From an uncultured Gelidibacter sp. (GTDB taxonomy: Bacteria > Bacteroidota > Bacteroidia > Flavobacteriales > Flavobacteriaceae): a stretch of 64,000 bases of DNA. Location of the stretch: NCBI RefSeq assembly GCF_947500795.1, contig NZ_CANMTE010000001.1:124001-188000 (forward strand), in the 5' to 3' direction. Each line of letters opens with the position of its first letter. Position 1 is the stretch's first letter. Positions 17,282 to 27,187 of the stretch are shown piece after piece. Both the position numbers and the translations under genes were made by a program. The notes beneath the pieces were generated by a model. That model made no database searches, was not told the DNA's origin, and saw only the letters and a list, made by a program, of their open reading frames with translations.

Positions 17282-18805
17282 ATGGCAATACTCGGAAATA
17301 TCATTAAGGGATTCATTGATGTCAAAGAATCTTTTTCTTCGGAACACAACCCTGTAAAGGAACAACAGGAAGTTTTAAAAAAACTGTTATCAAAAGCTAA
17401 AGACACGGCCTTTGGAAAGCATTATGACTTTGAATCGATTTTAAATTCAGAAAATCCTGCGGAAACTTTTGCCAACACAGTGCCTTATTTTGATTACAAT
17501 AAGATTCACGAAGAATGGTGGTATCGCTTACAGGATGGGGAGGAGGATGTGACCTGGCCTGGGCATCCAAAATATTTTGCTTTGAGTTCAGGAACTACCG
17601 GAAAATCGAGTAAACGTATACCTGTAACGGATGATATGATAGATGCCATCAAACAAACAGGTATCCAGCAAGTTTTTGCCTTGAGTAATTTTGATCTACC
17701 TGCAGATTTTTTCGAAAAGGAGATCATGATGCTAGGGAGTTCTACGGAGCTTAAGGAACACAATGACCATTTGGAAGGAGAAATTAGTGGAATTAGTGCT
17801 AGTAATATCCCGTTTTGGTTCAGATCGTATTACAAACCAGGAGAAGAGATTGCAAAAATTGACGATTGGGATGCGCGCGTACAGCGGATTGCCGAAAATG
17901 CAGAAAATTGGGACATTGGTGCCTTAAGTGGAATCCCATCGTGGATTGAACTCATGCTTCAAAAAGTCATCAGCCATCATAACTTGAACAACATTCATGA
18001 AATTTGGCCAAATCTTCAAGTGTATACGTCAGGTGGAGTTGCCTTTGGGCCTTATGAAAAAAGTTTTAATGCCTTATTAGGGCATCCCATAACGGTTATC
18101 GATACGTATTTGGCTTCAGAAGGATTTGTGGCATTTCAATCGAGACCAGAAACTAATGCTATGAAATTGGCTACTGATGAAGGGGTTTATTTCGAATTTG
18201 TCCCTTTTAAGCCAGAATATATCAATGAGGATGGATCTTTGGTTAAAGATGCGCCGTCAGTGACTTTGGAGAACGTAACAACTGATCAGGATTATGTGTT
18301 AATTATGAGTACCGTTAGTGGTGCTTGGCGCTATGAAATTGGCGATACGATTGCTTTTACAGATGTGGAACGCGCTGAAATTAAAATTACAGGACGCACC
18401 AAATTTTTCCTGAATACCGTCGGATCTCAGCTTTCTGTCAATAAAATGGACGATGCCATGAAGCATTTGGAGGAAGCCTTTTCAACAAAAATTCCAGAAT
18501 ATACGATTTGCGCCAAACGTTGTGAAGATGGCGAGTTTTACCATTGCTGGTATATTGGTTCGGAAGATCTTCTCAATGAAGAGGAGGTTGCCAATAGTAT
18601 AGATGAATTCTTAAAGGAAGCGAATAAAAATTACAAAGTTGCTCGAAGTAAAGCCTTAAAAGGTGTTAGGGTTAAGGCAGTTCAGCCCACAGTTTTCCAT
18701 GAATGGAGTGGTGCCAACAAGAAAAAAGGGGGACAGGTTAAAATGGAACGCGTAATGAACGAAGATAAATTTAAAGAGTGGGAGGACTTTGTTACTGAAC
18801 AATAG
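17282..18805 (+). CDS. GH3 auxin-responsive-promoter family protein (acyl-adenylating)
   Basis: The 507-residue protein has the GH3 layout: the nucleotide-binding block SSGTTGKSSKRIP (about residue 101), GALSGIPSWIELML, the TSGGVAFGPYEKSF block, YLASEGFVA, and GDTIAFTDVERAEIKITGR near the hinge. Plant GH3 enzymes join amino acids to jasmonate or auxin through an acyl-adenylate; bacterial substrates are unknown. The last 14 bases overlap the convergent M48-like gene tail to tail. Co-transcription with the Csp-like gene is possible, given the short gap. Confidence 0.88.
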   Translation: MAILGNIIKGFIDVKESFSSEHNPVKEQQEVLKKLLSKAKDTAFGKHYDFESILNSENPAETFANTVPYFDYNKIHEEWWYRLQDGEEDVTWPGHPKYFALSSGTTGKSSKRIPVTDDMIDAIKQTGIQQVFALSNFDLPADFFEKEIMMLGSSTELKEHNDHLEGEISGISASNIPFWFRSYYKPGEEIAKIDDWDARVQRIAENAENWDIGALSGIPSWIELMLQKVISHHNLNNIHEIWPNLQVYTSGGVAFGPYEKSFNALLGHPITVIDTYLASEGFVAFQSRPETNAMKLATDEGVYFEFVPFKPEYINEDGSLVKDAPSVTLENVTTDQDYVLIMSTVSGAWRYEIGDTIAFTDVERAEIKITGRTKFFLNTVGSQLSVNKMDDAMKHLEEAFSTKIPEYTICAKRCEDGEFYHCWYIGSEDLLNEEEVANSIDEFLKEANKNYKVARSKALKGVRVKAVQPTVFHEWSGANKKKGGQVKMERVMNEDKFKEWEDFVTEQ

Positions 18806-19412
18806 ATTCACTCTCCTTAGTTTCGGCATTCCTATGTTCAATCATGTCCATAATTTCTTCAGGAGATAAATAATATTTTTTTATCCGAAGTTTATAAGCT
18901 TCGTGAATGTCTGCGTTATTTAAAATGAAATCTTTCGTTTTAAGGATGTACTCTTCCATGTTATGCTGTACGGCATACGTGTCGGCAGCGCGTTCAGCCT
19001 CAACTATATGGTGGTCTGATAATAAATATCTAATTCCAAACCAAATGAGATTGAGTTTACTTCTATCTCTATAATCCATGATGTGTCCCAATTCATGGCC
19101 AATCCAACCTACTAAAATATCTGATGGAATATGCGTAGTTAAGAATTGTTTGTCGGCAATTTTAAATGATTCGCTGATAAGCACCACATAAGTTCTGTTT
19201 TTACGACTTTTAAAAAAACTGCCAAACGTAGGTCTGGCCTGCATGGTCGATTTCTTAATATGAGGTTTGAATCTAAATTCAATAGCCGTCTCGTTTAATT
19301 CTGGATAAAACTCAAGAGCTTTATTGATTTCCTTAGAGATGGAATTGGGTATGATATGTTGTGCGTTCATTGACGTAGTGAGGATTAAAAATAAATATAG
19401 AATATGTTTCAT
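18792..19412 (-). CDS. Secreted M48-like zinc metallopeptidase
   Basis: The 206-residue protein has a signal peptide (residues 1 to about 17, ending MNAQ) and a zinc-binding HELGH at 106-110 followed by a second conserved block, EAERAADTYAV, that supplies the third ligand and the ExxxD pattern of M48-type gluzincins. Substrate is unknown. The gene is monocistronic and convergent with GH3. Confidence 0.78.
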   Translation of the reverse strand: MKHILYLFLILTTSMNAQHIIPNSISKEINKALEFYPELNETAIEFRFKPHIKKSTMQARPTFGSFFKSRKNRTYVVLISESFKIADKQFLTTHIPSDILVGWIGHELGHIMDYRDRSKLNLIWFGIRYLLSDHHIVEAERAADTYAVQHNMEEYILKTKDFILNNADIHEAYKLRIKKYYLSPEEIMDMIEHRNAETKESESIVQ

Positions 19413-19582
19413 AGCGTAGAAACTTGAAAATACATTTATTTTAAAGAAAAAATCCAGGTTTTAATTTAAATTAACTAAAAAATGCATTCGGTTAAATTAT
19501 ATGTCGATTGAGGCAAACCCTTGGGCTGAATTAAAATATTTTTGAATACGGAAGCCTTAGAAATAGGTTTTCTCTGATCTTT

Positions 19583-19628
19583 TTTTTGCCCCCACTTTGA
19601 AAAAGACGGTTACTTGACCGTTTTTTTA
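19583..19628. terminator. Weak hairpin with T-run in the gap before the kinase-fold gene
   Basis: ACGGT and ACCGT form a short five-pair stem with a long T-run after it. The gap 19413-19647 otherwise shows nothing that I can name. As the two flanking genes are both on the minus strand and the T-run is on the plus strand, its role is unclear. Confidence 0.3.
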
Positions 19629-19647
19629 TGCCTAAGAATTTCTGGGC

Positions 19648-20919
19648 TTAATAGCATTCAAAACACTTCAAATAATGCCCGTTAAATTGTACATCATCTG
19701 AGCCTTTTAAAGGTGTCGTTGGGTATTCCTTTTCGTTTAATATCCGCTTAAAGGCCATGGCATAGTTGAGCAATTCATTTCTTCTACTTTTAAGTTTTGC
19801 CTCGATAGTTTTGCCGTCCAAATCATAAATTTGAGGTGGCCACTGGCGTAGTGCTTTTTCAATTACAGTATCCGTTAAAAGCTGTTGGAGTTTCTGTGCT
19901 TCTTCTATAAATACAGATTCTGGAGTGCTTTTCAAAAAATAAACATCAAAATCATGGATCAGTCCAGGCATGTAATCGATGTCCGATTGAAACGGGCGCA
20001 TTTCCGGAGTTACGTTTTTATTGGCGATAATAGTAGGAATAACGCCACTAATATTAAAAAATGCGTTGTCCCTATCAGCCGGTAGCGGAATTGCAATTTG
20101 ACTGTCTCCATTTTCCTTTATAATCCAGCCCCATTGTTTAGCATGTCGGTCCCAATCTCCAATAACCAAATCGAATAAGCGCGCTCTTACAAGTGCGTGT
20201 TCGTCTAGCTTTAGGGCATCACCCCGTTCTAATTTTAGTTCTTGTAAGTCGTCTGTTTCTATAATTTTGCTAACATTGTCAACGCTTGTCCAATTGGTCC
20301 CGCTTTCCGTTTCATGTTCAAAAACAAAGACCTTGTTGCCGTAGTTTTCATTAAACTCCTTTAAAGATGCTTGTTTCGGAATGAAATATATTTTGGGATT
20401 TGTATGTTGAATTTGAGCGGCATCAGCTAAAATTGCCACAACGGTAGCGGCATAAGGATGTTGTGCTGAAATGCCATCTACAATAATATTTTCTAGCCCC
20501 AGGGTTTTAGCAAATTCAGGCACTAGCGGTGCTGGGGTTTTATTGATGCTTCTTAGAGTGTATTTATTTCCAATACTATCTTCAAGTTTTAAAGATTTGG
20601 TTTGATTGCCGCCGCCTTCTTTTACAACAGTCAATCCGCCTAATAACGTATCCAAAAACGCGATTTTCACTTTAATAGGCGTAGACCATGCCTCACGGTA
20701 ATGCTCGCCTTGCATTATCTTTTTTAAGTCGTTTGCCTCATACAGCGTACTGGCAGCAATAGTTAGTGAATCATGTTCTTTAAAATTAATATGTTCTATG
20801 TTTTTTGGTCCGACAATAGTTGAGGTTTTGTAATCCTCAGGAGTGCTATTTAATGACCAATAAATTAGGATGATAAAAAGGACGAGTATCGCGCCTAAAA
20901 TTATAATGATTTTTTTCAT
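19648..20919 (-). CDS. Membrane-anchored protein with a HipA/Fam20C-like kinase fold signature
   Basis: The 423-residue protein has an N-terminal membrane helix (about 3-21) and then a large domain that should lie outside the cytoplasm. It has GGLTVVKEGGGNQTKSLKL (93-111), YTLRSINK (120-127), the catalytic-loop-like DWDRH (255-259) and PADRDNAFF (280-288). A DRH motif followed by a second acidic metal site is what HipA, CotH and Fam20C-type kinases show. In other Bacteroidota a similar region is, as I recall, found C-terminal to metallophosphoesterases. I infer an atypical extracytoplasmic kinase or nucleotide-binding protein; activity is unproven. The gene is alone. Confidence 0.6.
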   Translation of the reverse strand: MKKIIIILGAILVLFIILIYWSLNSTPEDYKTSTIVGPKNIEHINFKEHDSLTIAASTLYEANDLKKIMQGEHYREAWSTPIKVKIAFLDTLLGGLTVVKEGGGNQTKSLKLEDSIGNKYTLRSINKTPAPLVPEFAKTLGLENIIVDGISAQHPYAATVVAILADAAQIQHTNPKIYFIPKQASLKEFNENYGNKVFVFEHETESGTNWTSVDNVSKIIETDDLQELKLERGDALKLDEHALVRARLFDLVIGDWDRHAKQWGWIIKENGDSQIAIPLPADRDNAFFNISGVIPTIIANKNVTPEMRPFQSDIDYMPGLIHDFDVYFLKSTPESVFIEEAQKLQQLLTDTVIEKALRQWPPQIYDLDGKTIEAKLKSRRNELLNYAMAFKRILNEKEYPTTPLKGSDDVQFNGHYLKCFECY

Positions 20920-20989
20920 GAAGTGAGCTTTTGACTATTTCTAAGTTGGTATAACAATGCTATGTCCAACATTAAAAATATGTTTTTAC

Positions 20990-21559
20990 TTAGTTTTTAT
21001 TTTCTTTGCGCCATTTGATATTACATCCAATACTTGGCTTTTGGTTTTGTGGTGGCGATTGATTGTTTAAAAGTAAATTGATTGCATTAGCCATATCTTC
21101 TCCGGTAACAGGAATACTATTTCCTGGACGTGAACTATCTAATTGCCCTCTATAAAATAATTCTAATTTCGAATCAAAGAGATAAAAATCCGGGGTACAT
21201 GCAGCATCATACGCTTTTGCTACACTTTGGGTTTGATCATATAGGTATGGAAAAATATAACCTTCTTCAATTGCTGTTTGTTTCATAAACTTAGGCGCGT
21301 CTTGCGGGTAATTTTCCACGTCATTACTGGAAATTGCTACAAATTCAATACCCTTAGATTTATATGCCTTGGCGAGCTGGGTAAGTTTGGCATTTACATG
21401 TTTTACAAAAGGGCAGTGGTTACAAATAAACATAATGACTGTTCCTTTTACGCCTTTGCACATGTCCAGCGTAAGCATTTCATCGCTCACGATATCCAGT
21501 AGTTCAAAATTAGGAGCTTTCGTGCCCAGGGGTAACATATTTGACGGAGTGTCGGCCAT
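20990..21559 (-). CDS. Thioredoxin-fold peroxiredoxin/AhpC-TSA-like protein
   Basis: The 189-residue protein has the thioredoxin-family redox motif CNHC at residues 46-49, in VIMFICNHCPFVKH, followed by the typical AISSNDVENYP and a later CTPDFYLF block. This small redoxin group is widespread but lacks a defined substrate. No signal peptide is visible, so it is probably cytosolic. It lies 42 bases from the divergent csaA-like start. Confidence 0.88.
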   Translation of the reverse strand: MADTPSNMLPLGTKAPNFELLDIVSDEMLTLDMCKGVKGTVIMFICNHCPFVKHVNAKLTQLAKAYKSKGIEFVAISSNDVENYPQDAPKFMKQTAIEEGYIFPYLYDQTQSVAKAYDAACTPDFYLFDSKLELFYRGQLDSSRPGNSIPVTGEDMANAINLLLNNQSPPQNQKPSIGCNIKWRKENKN

Positions 21560-21601
21560 AAGTTTATTTTTTTATCTTGTAAATTATTAAGAATATAAAG
21601 T

Positions 21602-21937
21602 ATGGAAAAGATAATAACTTTTGAGGAGTTCACCAAAGTCGATTTGCGTGTAGGAACGATAATTGAGGTCAAAAACTTTCCTGAGGCACGAAATCCCGCA
21701 TATCAGTTAATAATTGACTTCGGAGCCCTCGGCATCAAGAAATCTTCAGCCCAAATTACAACGCTTTACGCTAAGGAAGATTTGTTGCATAGGCAGATTG
21801 TTGCGGTGGTCAATTTTCCAAAAAAGCAGATTGGGAAATTTATGAGCGAATGCCTAGTGGTTGGCGCGGTAAAAGAACGGGATGTTTTTTTGTTACATCC
21901 AGAAAAGCCCGTTAAAAATGGGTCGGTAGTAGTATAA
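21602..21937 (+). CDS. csaA: tRNA-binding domain protein, CsaA type
   Basis: The 111-residue protein is a stand-alone OB-fold tRNA-binding domain, starting FEEFTKVDLRVGTI and ending with VKNGSVV as CsaA does. The length is that of Bacillus CsaA (110 residues), a homodimer that binds tRNA and has been described as a secretion-related chaperone. A strong terminator follows. Confidence 0.9.
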   Translation: MEKIITFEEFTKVDLRVGTIIEVKNFPEARNPAYQLIIDFGALGIKKSSAQITTLYAKEDLLHRQIVAVVNFPKKQIGKFMSECLVVGAVKERDVFLLHPEKPVKNGSVVV

Positions 21938-21992
21938 AGTGTATTGTTGGCGAATTATTTTATGCCATCGATTACTTAAGGGATAAAAAATG

Positions 21993-22040
21993 AACAACCC
22001 AAAGTTTTGCAGTTTGCTACAAAGCTTTGGGTTGTTTCAT
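21993..22040. terminator. Long bidirectional terminator hairpin
   Basis: AACAACCCAAAG (21993-22004) pairs with CTTTGGGTTGTT (22025-22036), with an inner TTTG/CAAA pairing. It separates the convergent csaA-like and M14 genes. Confidence 0.8.
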
Positions 22041-22059
22041 GTGATGAAATGGATTTGGA

Positions 22060-24567
22060 TTAAAGCTCTTCCCTAAAAAAGATAGCGTTCATCATTAATT
22101 TATTTGTTCCAAACCAGAATGCTCTAAAGTTAGTGTTATCCGTAAATGCAACTACTTTGCCTCGTTTTAAACGTTGCATTTGGTAAGGCACGCTCAACGC
22201 CAAACTATCCAAATTTGGTTTGGATACATAACCGCTCAGCAATGGGTTTTTAGTGTACTGAATTGGGTTGTTATAACTCTGTTTGTCGGGATTAATAAAT
22301 ATAGTGGTGCCTCTAAACATCGGTAGTTTGTCATTTTTGTATCCAAAATTAATAGGGTGGGAGCGGTCTAATTTTGCTTCAAAAATGGCACCGCCAATTA
22401 CTTGAGCGCCATTATAGTCGCTGCGGTCTTCAAAAGTTACATTCTTAGCAATGCGTTCGGATTTTTTAAAATCTAGCTTCATAAGTTTATTGGTATCGAA
22501 CCATTTTACAGCATTTTCAAATCCAATGAGCGTCCCACCATTTTCAACCCACGCGGTTAATTTTTCGGCAGCACTTTTGCTGAGATTGGCGCTTGGTAGG
22601 ATGATGGTGTTGTAACGGCTTAAATCAGCGCGCTCTAAATTATCAGTATCCAATTTTGTTAAGGTCATGTCATAACGTTGATCGAGCAAATGCCATATTT
22701 CTCCAGCGTCATAAGGTGATACACCACGGCCTACAATTAATGCTACTTTTGGTTGAGAAAGCGATCTGAATTGATTGCTGCCCAAATCAATTCCTTGGGT
22801 CAATCCAGTAGAAACGGCATCTAATTGCACATGTCCTTCTTTTGCCAAGTCATTTAAAAAGGTGTACAATTCATCGCTGTTTTTCGATTGATTTTGAACA
22901 GGAATCATAATTGTGCCATAATCGTACGCTTTACCGTTAGCGGTAAATTGCTTCATGGCGACTTTGGCGCGTAAATCGTTTTTTAGAATTTGATTAAGGA
23001 CTTTTGGCGTGTAATACTCATGCCATTCCATTAAATAAGCATAATTGCTCTTTGCTGAAACTTGGCCAACTTTCATTTTTAAATCGGTCACTTGCGCGCC
23101 CATATACGAGGTTGAAATGCCTTCAGCATAATCTAAATTGAATGCCAATGGTAAAGTCCAAGCGGAAATGTCGTAAAACAAACTGTCTTGAAAAGTGATG
23201 CGTTTTTCAAACATGGCATTAATCAAGCGCGTGTTTTTTTGATTTTTAGGAATGACATAACTATAGCCTTTTTTGAATTTTTTACCGTCAATAGTAGTAT
23301 CATCCTTAAGTTCGTACAATTTGATTTGATGTCTTCTTAAGATTTCTGCTAACTCAAAAGTTTTCGCAGCATCTTTTTCATCGCCAAAAACTATGGTTTT
23401 AGCAGATTCTTTCTTGGCTTCAGCACGTGCATTTTTGAAGAAATCATGTTGGTATTTTAAAATGTCTTCGCGCATGATTTTTGCTGCTTCCAAAGTAGAA
23501 AGTGCCGCGGTAAACTGATTGCGAATGGTAAATGGAAATGTTATCAATCCGTTGTCACTTTCCTGAACATGGCCTCTAGAACTTGCTTGTTCAAAAAGAA
23601 TACCGATGCCGCCATTAATATCTGGAAACGTTGATCCTTTCCCGTAAAAGAAATCATCAAAACTTTCCTCTGTATAATAGAAAGACCCAATTTTGTCCAG
23701 TGCTTTCGCATGGAAATCTCCAATACGCTTGGTCAGTTCTTGATTTAATGTTGGTGTTAACGGATGTGTTCTGCTAGGGATTCCTGGTTGAAAAAAGAAA
23801 GTGGAGTTGGTACCCATTTCATGATGGTCAGTTAAGATATTTGGTAGCCATTTATGGAATGTTTCTAATCTGACTTTAGATTCCGGAAGTTGTACGGGCA
23901 ACCAATCTCTATTCATGTCAAACCAATAATGGTTGGTTCTACCGCCAGGCCAAACCTCAGAAAACTCACGATCATTAGGGTCAGGATTTAAGTTTTTGCT
24001 TCTGTTGGAATTCGCCCAATAAGAGAATCGCTGCAATCCGTCAGGATTGAATGAAGGATCAAAAAGAATAATCATGTTATCTAACATCTCTTTAACCTCG
24101 CTACTTTCTGCGGCAGCGAGATAATAAGCTGCCAAAAGTGCTGCGTTAGAACCACTTGGTTCATTGCCGTGAATTGAAAACCCTTGATTGACTACAACAG
24201 GCATGGTGCTAACGTTTACAGAAGCATTATCCTCTGTAGCAGCAATATGTTGCTCACGGATGGCATCAATGTTTTGATGGTTTTTTGGGGACGTAATGGT
24301 CAATAAAATGAGCGGTCGGCCTTCAAAGGTAGTACCTCTATTTTCGAGTGTGATTCTATCGGAACTTGCCGCTAACGCTTTCATGTATTCTACAAGTTTG
24401 TCATGCGTAACATGCCATTCGCCAACCTCTTGTCCAATAACCGATTGAGGTGTCGGGATGGTTTGGTTATAACTTGTGTTTTGCGGTAAATAATACGATA
24501 AGTCAGTTTGCTTTTGGCCAAATATGAAACAAGACCATAAAAAGAGGAGCGTGTACAGAAATTTCAT
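22060..24567 (-). CDS. Secreted M14-family zinc carboxypeptidase with C-terminal GATase-like domain
   Basis: The 835-residue protein has a signal peptide (to about residue 17) and an M14 peptidase domain. Its zinc ligands are visible in SIHGNEPSG (HxxE) and ILTDHHEMG, and the catalytic Glu in GILFEQASSRG. From about residue 610 a class I glutamine amidotransferase-like fold follows (VALIVGRGVSPYDAGEIWHLL, NTIILPSANLS), probably without catalytic activity. The enzyme probably removes C-terminal residues or acts on peptides in the periplasm or outside. Two-domain proteins of this size are common in Flavobacteriaceae. Confidence 0.9.
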   Translation of the reverse strand: MKFLYTLLFLWSCFIFGQKQTDLSYYLPQNTSYNQTIPTPQSVIGQEVGEWHVTHDKLVEYMKALAASSDRITLENRGTTFEGRPLILLTITSPKNHQNIDAIREQHIAATEDNASVNVSTMPVVVNQGFSIHGNEPSGSNAALLAAYYLAAAESSEVKEMLDNMIILFDPSFNPDGLQRFSYWANSNRSKNLNPDPNDREFSEVWPGGRTNHYWFDMNRDWLPVQLPESKVRLETFHKWLPNILTDHHEMGTNSTFFFQPGIPSRTHPLTPTLNQELTKRIGDFHAKALDKIGSFYYTEESFDDFFYGKGSTFPDINGGIGILFEQASSRGHVQESDNGLITFPFTIRNQFTAALSTLEAAKIMREDILKYQHDFFKNARAEAKKESAKTIVFGDEKDAAKTFELAEILRRHQIKLYELKDDTTIDGKKFKKGYSYVIPKNQKNTRLINAMFEKRITFQDSLFYDISAWTLPLAFNLDYAEGISTSYMGAQVTDLKMKVGQVSAKSNYAYLMEWHEYYTPKVLNQILKNDLRAKVAMKQFTANGKAYDYGTIMIPVQNQSKNSDELYTFLNDLAKEGHVQLDAVSTGLTQGIDLGSNQFRSLSQPKVALIVGRGVSPYDAGEIWHLLDQRYDMTLTKLDTDNLERADLSRYNTIILPSANLSKSAAEKLTAWVENGGTLIGFENAVKWFDTNKLMKLDFKKSERIAKNVTFEDRSDYNGAQVIGGAIFEAKLDRSHPINFGYKNDKLPMFRGTTIFINPDKQSYNNPIQYTKNPLLSGYVSKPNLDSLALSVPYQMQRLKRGKVVAFTDNTNFRAFWFGTNKLMMNAIFFREEL

Positions 24568-24616
24568 AAGTAGATATTATAAAAAGTGTTTGGTTAGTTG
24601 AAATTTAAATATAAAA

Positions 24617-24642
24617 AAAACCGCTCATAATGTAGCGGTTTT
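24617..24642 (-). terminator. Terminator of the DUF3276 gene
   Basis: AAAACCGCT and AGCGGTTTT form a 9-bp stem with an eight-base loop. Read on the minus strand it is followed by a run of T, so it ends transcription from the gene at 24667-25056 before the M14 gene. Confidence 0.75.
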
Positions 24643-24666
24643 AATGGTGTTTTATGTGCTTTCAGA

Positions 24667-25056
24667 TTAGATATCCTCAAAATTGATATCTGTAAATTTC
24701 TCTGTAGATTTAAGTGGCTCTGAAATTAAATCAACTTCTTCAGAATCAAATTCATCCTTTTTGAAATCTTTTTGATGGCGCTCGCTGATTACTTCATCAC
24801 CTTTTTCATTAATGACATAATCTGTCATTTCTTTTAAAATCTCATTGAATTCGCTAAAATCCTCTTTGTAAAGATAAATTTTATGTTTTTTGTAGTGAAA
24901 AGAACCGTCGTCATTGGTGAATTTTTTACTCTCTGTAATAGTAAGGTAATAATCTCCAGCTTTAGTGGCTCTAACGTCAAAAAAATAGGTTCTTCTTCCT
25001 GCGCGCAATACTTTAGAGAATATTTCCTCTTTCTCCATCATTCCGTGATCACTCAT
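24667..25056 (-). CDS. DUF3276 protein, PUR-alpha-like nucleic-acid-binding family
   Basis: The 129-residue protein has the single PUR repeat pattern of the Bacteroidota DUF3276 family (SKVLRAGRRTYFFDVRATKAG, then YLTITESKK). Homologues bind single-stranded nucleic acid with a PUR-domain dimer. The C-terminal 35 residues are acidic. The gene has its own terminator; no partner is evident. Confidence 0.85.
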   Translation of the reverse strand: MSDHGMMEKEEIFSKVLRAGRRTYFFDVRATKAGDYYLTITESKKFTNDDGSFHYKKHKIYLYKEDFSEFNEILKEMTDYVINEKGDEVISERHQKDFKKDEFDSEEVDLISEPLKSTEKFTDINFEDI

Positions 25057-25299
25057 AGATTTTTATTTTTATTAGTAACAGTTTACGTACCAAAAATCTA
25101 AAAAAAAAGAATAGTAACCAACAATTTCTGTTATTTCTTTTCAGTTAGTTTTCAGAAATGTGTTACAATGCTTTAAATGATTTTGGAGCAAGGGTAGAAG
25201 GCATTCTATCCGCCTTAGCTATAGCTGACATAACACAAACAATAGAGGTTTGCTTGATAGGTTTATCCGAAAAAAAATAATTGGTATTCTTTATACTTC

Positions 25300-27054
25300 T
25301 TAATGATTTTCAGTAAGCTGTTTGATGTAAAGTTCTTTGTAATAACCATCAACATCAATGAGCGAATCATGTGAACCGGTTTGAATAATCTTCCCGTCTT
25401 CCAACACAATAATTTTGTCCGCACTTTTAGCTGAAGAAACTCTATGACTCACGATAATAGTGGTTTTGTCCTTAGTGATCGTTCTCAGGTTATTCAGGAT
25501 TTTCTCTTCTGTTTCAGTATCTACGGCAGATAAACAATCGTCAAACAACAGAATCTGTGGAGCCTTTATAATGGCTCTCGCAATAGAGATACGCTGCTTT
25601 TGTCCGCCAGAAAGTGTAATCCCACGTTCGCCCAAAACAGTATCATAACCTTTAGCAAAACCTTTAATGTTTTTATGGACATCAGCGTTTTTGGCAGCGT
25701 TTATGACTTCTTCTTCAGTGGCATCTTCTTTTCCAAACATGATGTTGTTTCTAATACTATCGGAGAACAGGAACGCTTCCTGTGGCACGTAACCCATATT
25801 GTCCCTTAAACATGTTAAATTAAGATCGGCAATTGGAGTGTTGTCAATTTTAATTTCTCCTGAAGTGACGTCGTAAAGTCGCCCAATAAGATCTAAAATT
25901 GTCGATTTTCCAGAACCTGTTTTGCCAATTATAGCCATCGTTTCCCCTTTGTCAAGTTTAAAACTGACGTTGTTAAGCGCTTGGATATTGGTGTCTGGAT
26001 ATGTGAAAGAAACGTTTTTGAATTCAATTTCACCCTCAATATGAGAAGGATTAGGATTGGTGTTTTTTATGGTTGGTTCCTGTTTTAAGAACTCATTGAT
26101 ACGCTTTTGGGAAGCTTCGGCTTGTTGTACCACAGAGGTCACCCAGCCAACAGTGGCTACGGGCCAAGTTAAAAGGTTGACATAGATTATGAATTTAGCA
26201 ATGACGCCTAAACTTTCAATTTCGCCATCAATATATTGTTTGCCTCCAATGTAAATAACGATAATGTTACTAAGCCCGATTAAAAAAATCATCAAAGGGA
26301 AAAATAACGCTTGAATTTTAACCAAGGCAATATTTTTTTGTCTGCTTTCCGCAGATAATCTGTCAAAATCAGCATTGGTACCACCTTCTAAACCGTATGA
26401 TTTGATAACGCTAATACCGCTGAATGTCTCTTGACTAAACGTAGAAAGTTTGGAAAGCCATTGCTGAACAATTGTACTGCGCTTATGGATCGATTTACTT
26501 AAAATATAAATAAAATAGGAGAGAATAGGTAATGGGATGATGGTATACAATGTTAATGTAGGCGCAGAATTGAACATTAATATCAGCGCAATGATAAAAA
26601 GCGTTGCAGTATTGATGCTGTACATTAAAGCAGGGCCCGCATATTCCCTCACTTTTCCAACATCTTCACTAATTCGGCTCATCAAATCTCCGGTGCGGTT
26701 AGATTTATAAAAATCTAAGGATAACCTTTGGTATTGCTGATACACTTCGTTTTTTAAATCGTATTCAATCTCGCGAGACACATATATAATGGTCTGACGC
26801 ATCAAAAAAGTGAAAACGCCCCCAATGACGGCAGCGCCAACGATATAAAGAATATTAATGAGTAATTCCGTTTTAACGACACCAATATCTGTGGTGATAC
26901 CTTTTCTATAATTGTCAATAACATCTACAGAATTTCCCACCAATTCCGGTGTAAATAGAAGGAAAATTCGTGCAACAATCGTAATTAAAATACCTGCAAG
27001 CAACTTATAGCGGTACTTATAAAAGTATTTATTGACGTGTTGTAACTCTTTCAT
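25300..27054 (-). CDS. ABC exporter half-transporter (MsbA/LmrA type)
   Basis: The 584-residue protein has six membrane helices fused to an ATPase domain. Walker A is GKTGSGKST (about residue 370), the signature LSGGQKQR (about 474), Walker B ILLFDDCLSAVD, and the switch His in IIVSHRVSS. A homodimer would export a lipid, peptide or drug; substrate cannot be told. No second half-transporter gene is adjacent. The 243-base gap before DUF3276 shows no gene. Confidence 0.92.
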   Translation of the reverse strand: MKELQHVNKYFYKYRYKLLAGILITIVARIFLLFTPELVGNSVDVIDNYRKGITTDIGVVKTELLINILYIVGAAVIGGVFTFLMRQTIIYVSREIEYDLKNEVYQQYQRLSLDFYKSNRTGDLMSRISEDVGKVREYAGPALMYSINTATLFIIALILMFNSAPTLTLYTIIPLPILSYFIYILSKSIHKRSTIVQQWLSKLSTFSQETFSGISVIKSYGLEGGTNADFDRLSAESRQKNIALVKIQALFFPLMIFLIGLSNIIVIYIGGKQYIDGEIESLGVIAKFIIYVNLLTWPVATVGWVTSVVQQAEASQKRINEFLKQEPTIKNTNPNPSHIEGEIEFKNVSFTYPDTNIQALNNVSFKLDKGETMAIIGKTGSGKSTILDLIGRLYDVTSGEIKIDNTPIADLNLTCLRDNMGYVPQEAFLFSDSIRNNIMFGKEDATEEEVINAAKNADVHKNIKGFAKGYDTVLGERGITLSGGQKQRISIARAIIKAPQILLFDDCLSAVDTETEEKILNNLRTITKDKTTIIVSHRVSSAKSADKIIVLEDGKIIQTGSHDSLIDVDGYYKELYIKQLTENH

Positions 27055-27187
27055 ATGTAATAGCAGACCGTTTTGTATTGATAATATGATAATTTAGGGG
27101 CTATATCCTTGCTATAACTCTATTATTGATTTATTTTTGAGCTTAGTTTTTAGATAATCTAAAAACCCCTGAATAAATTTAAAATAT

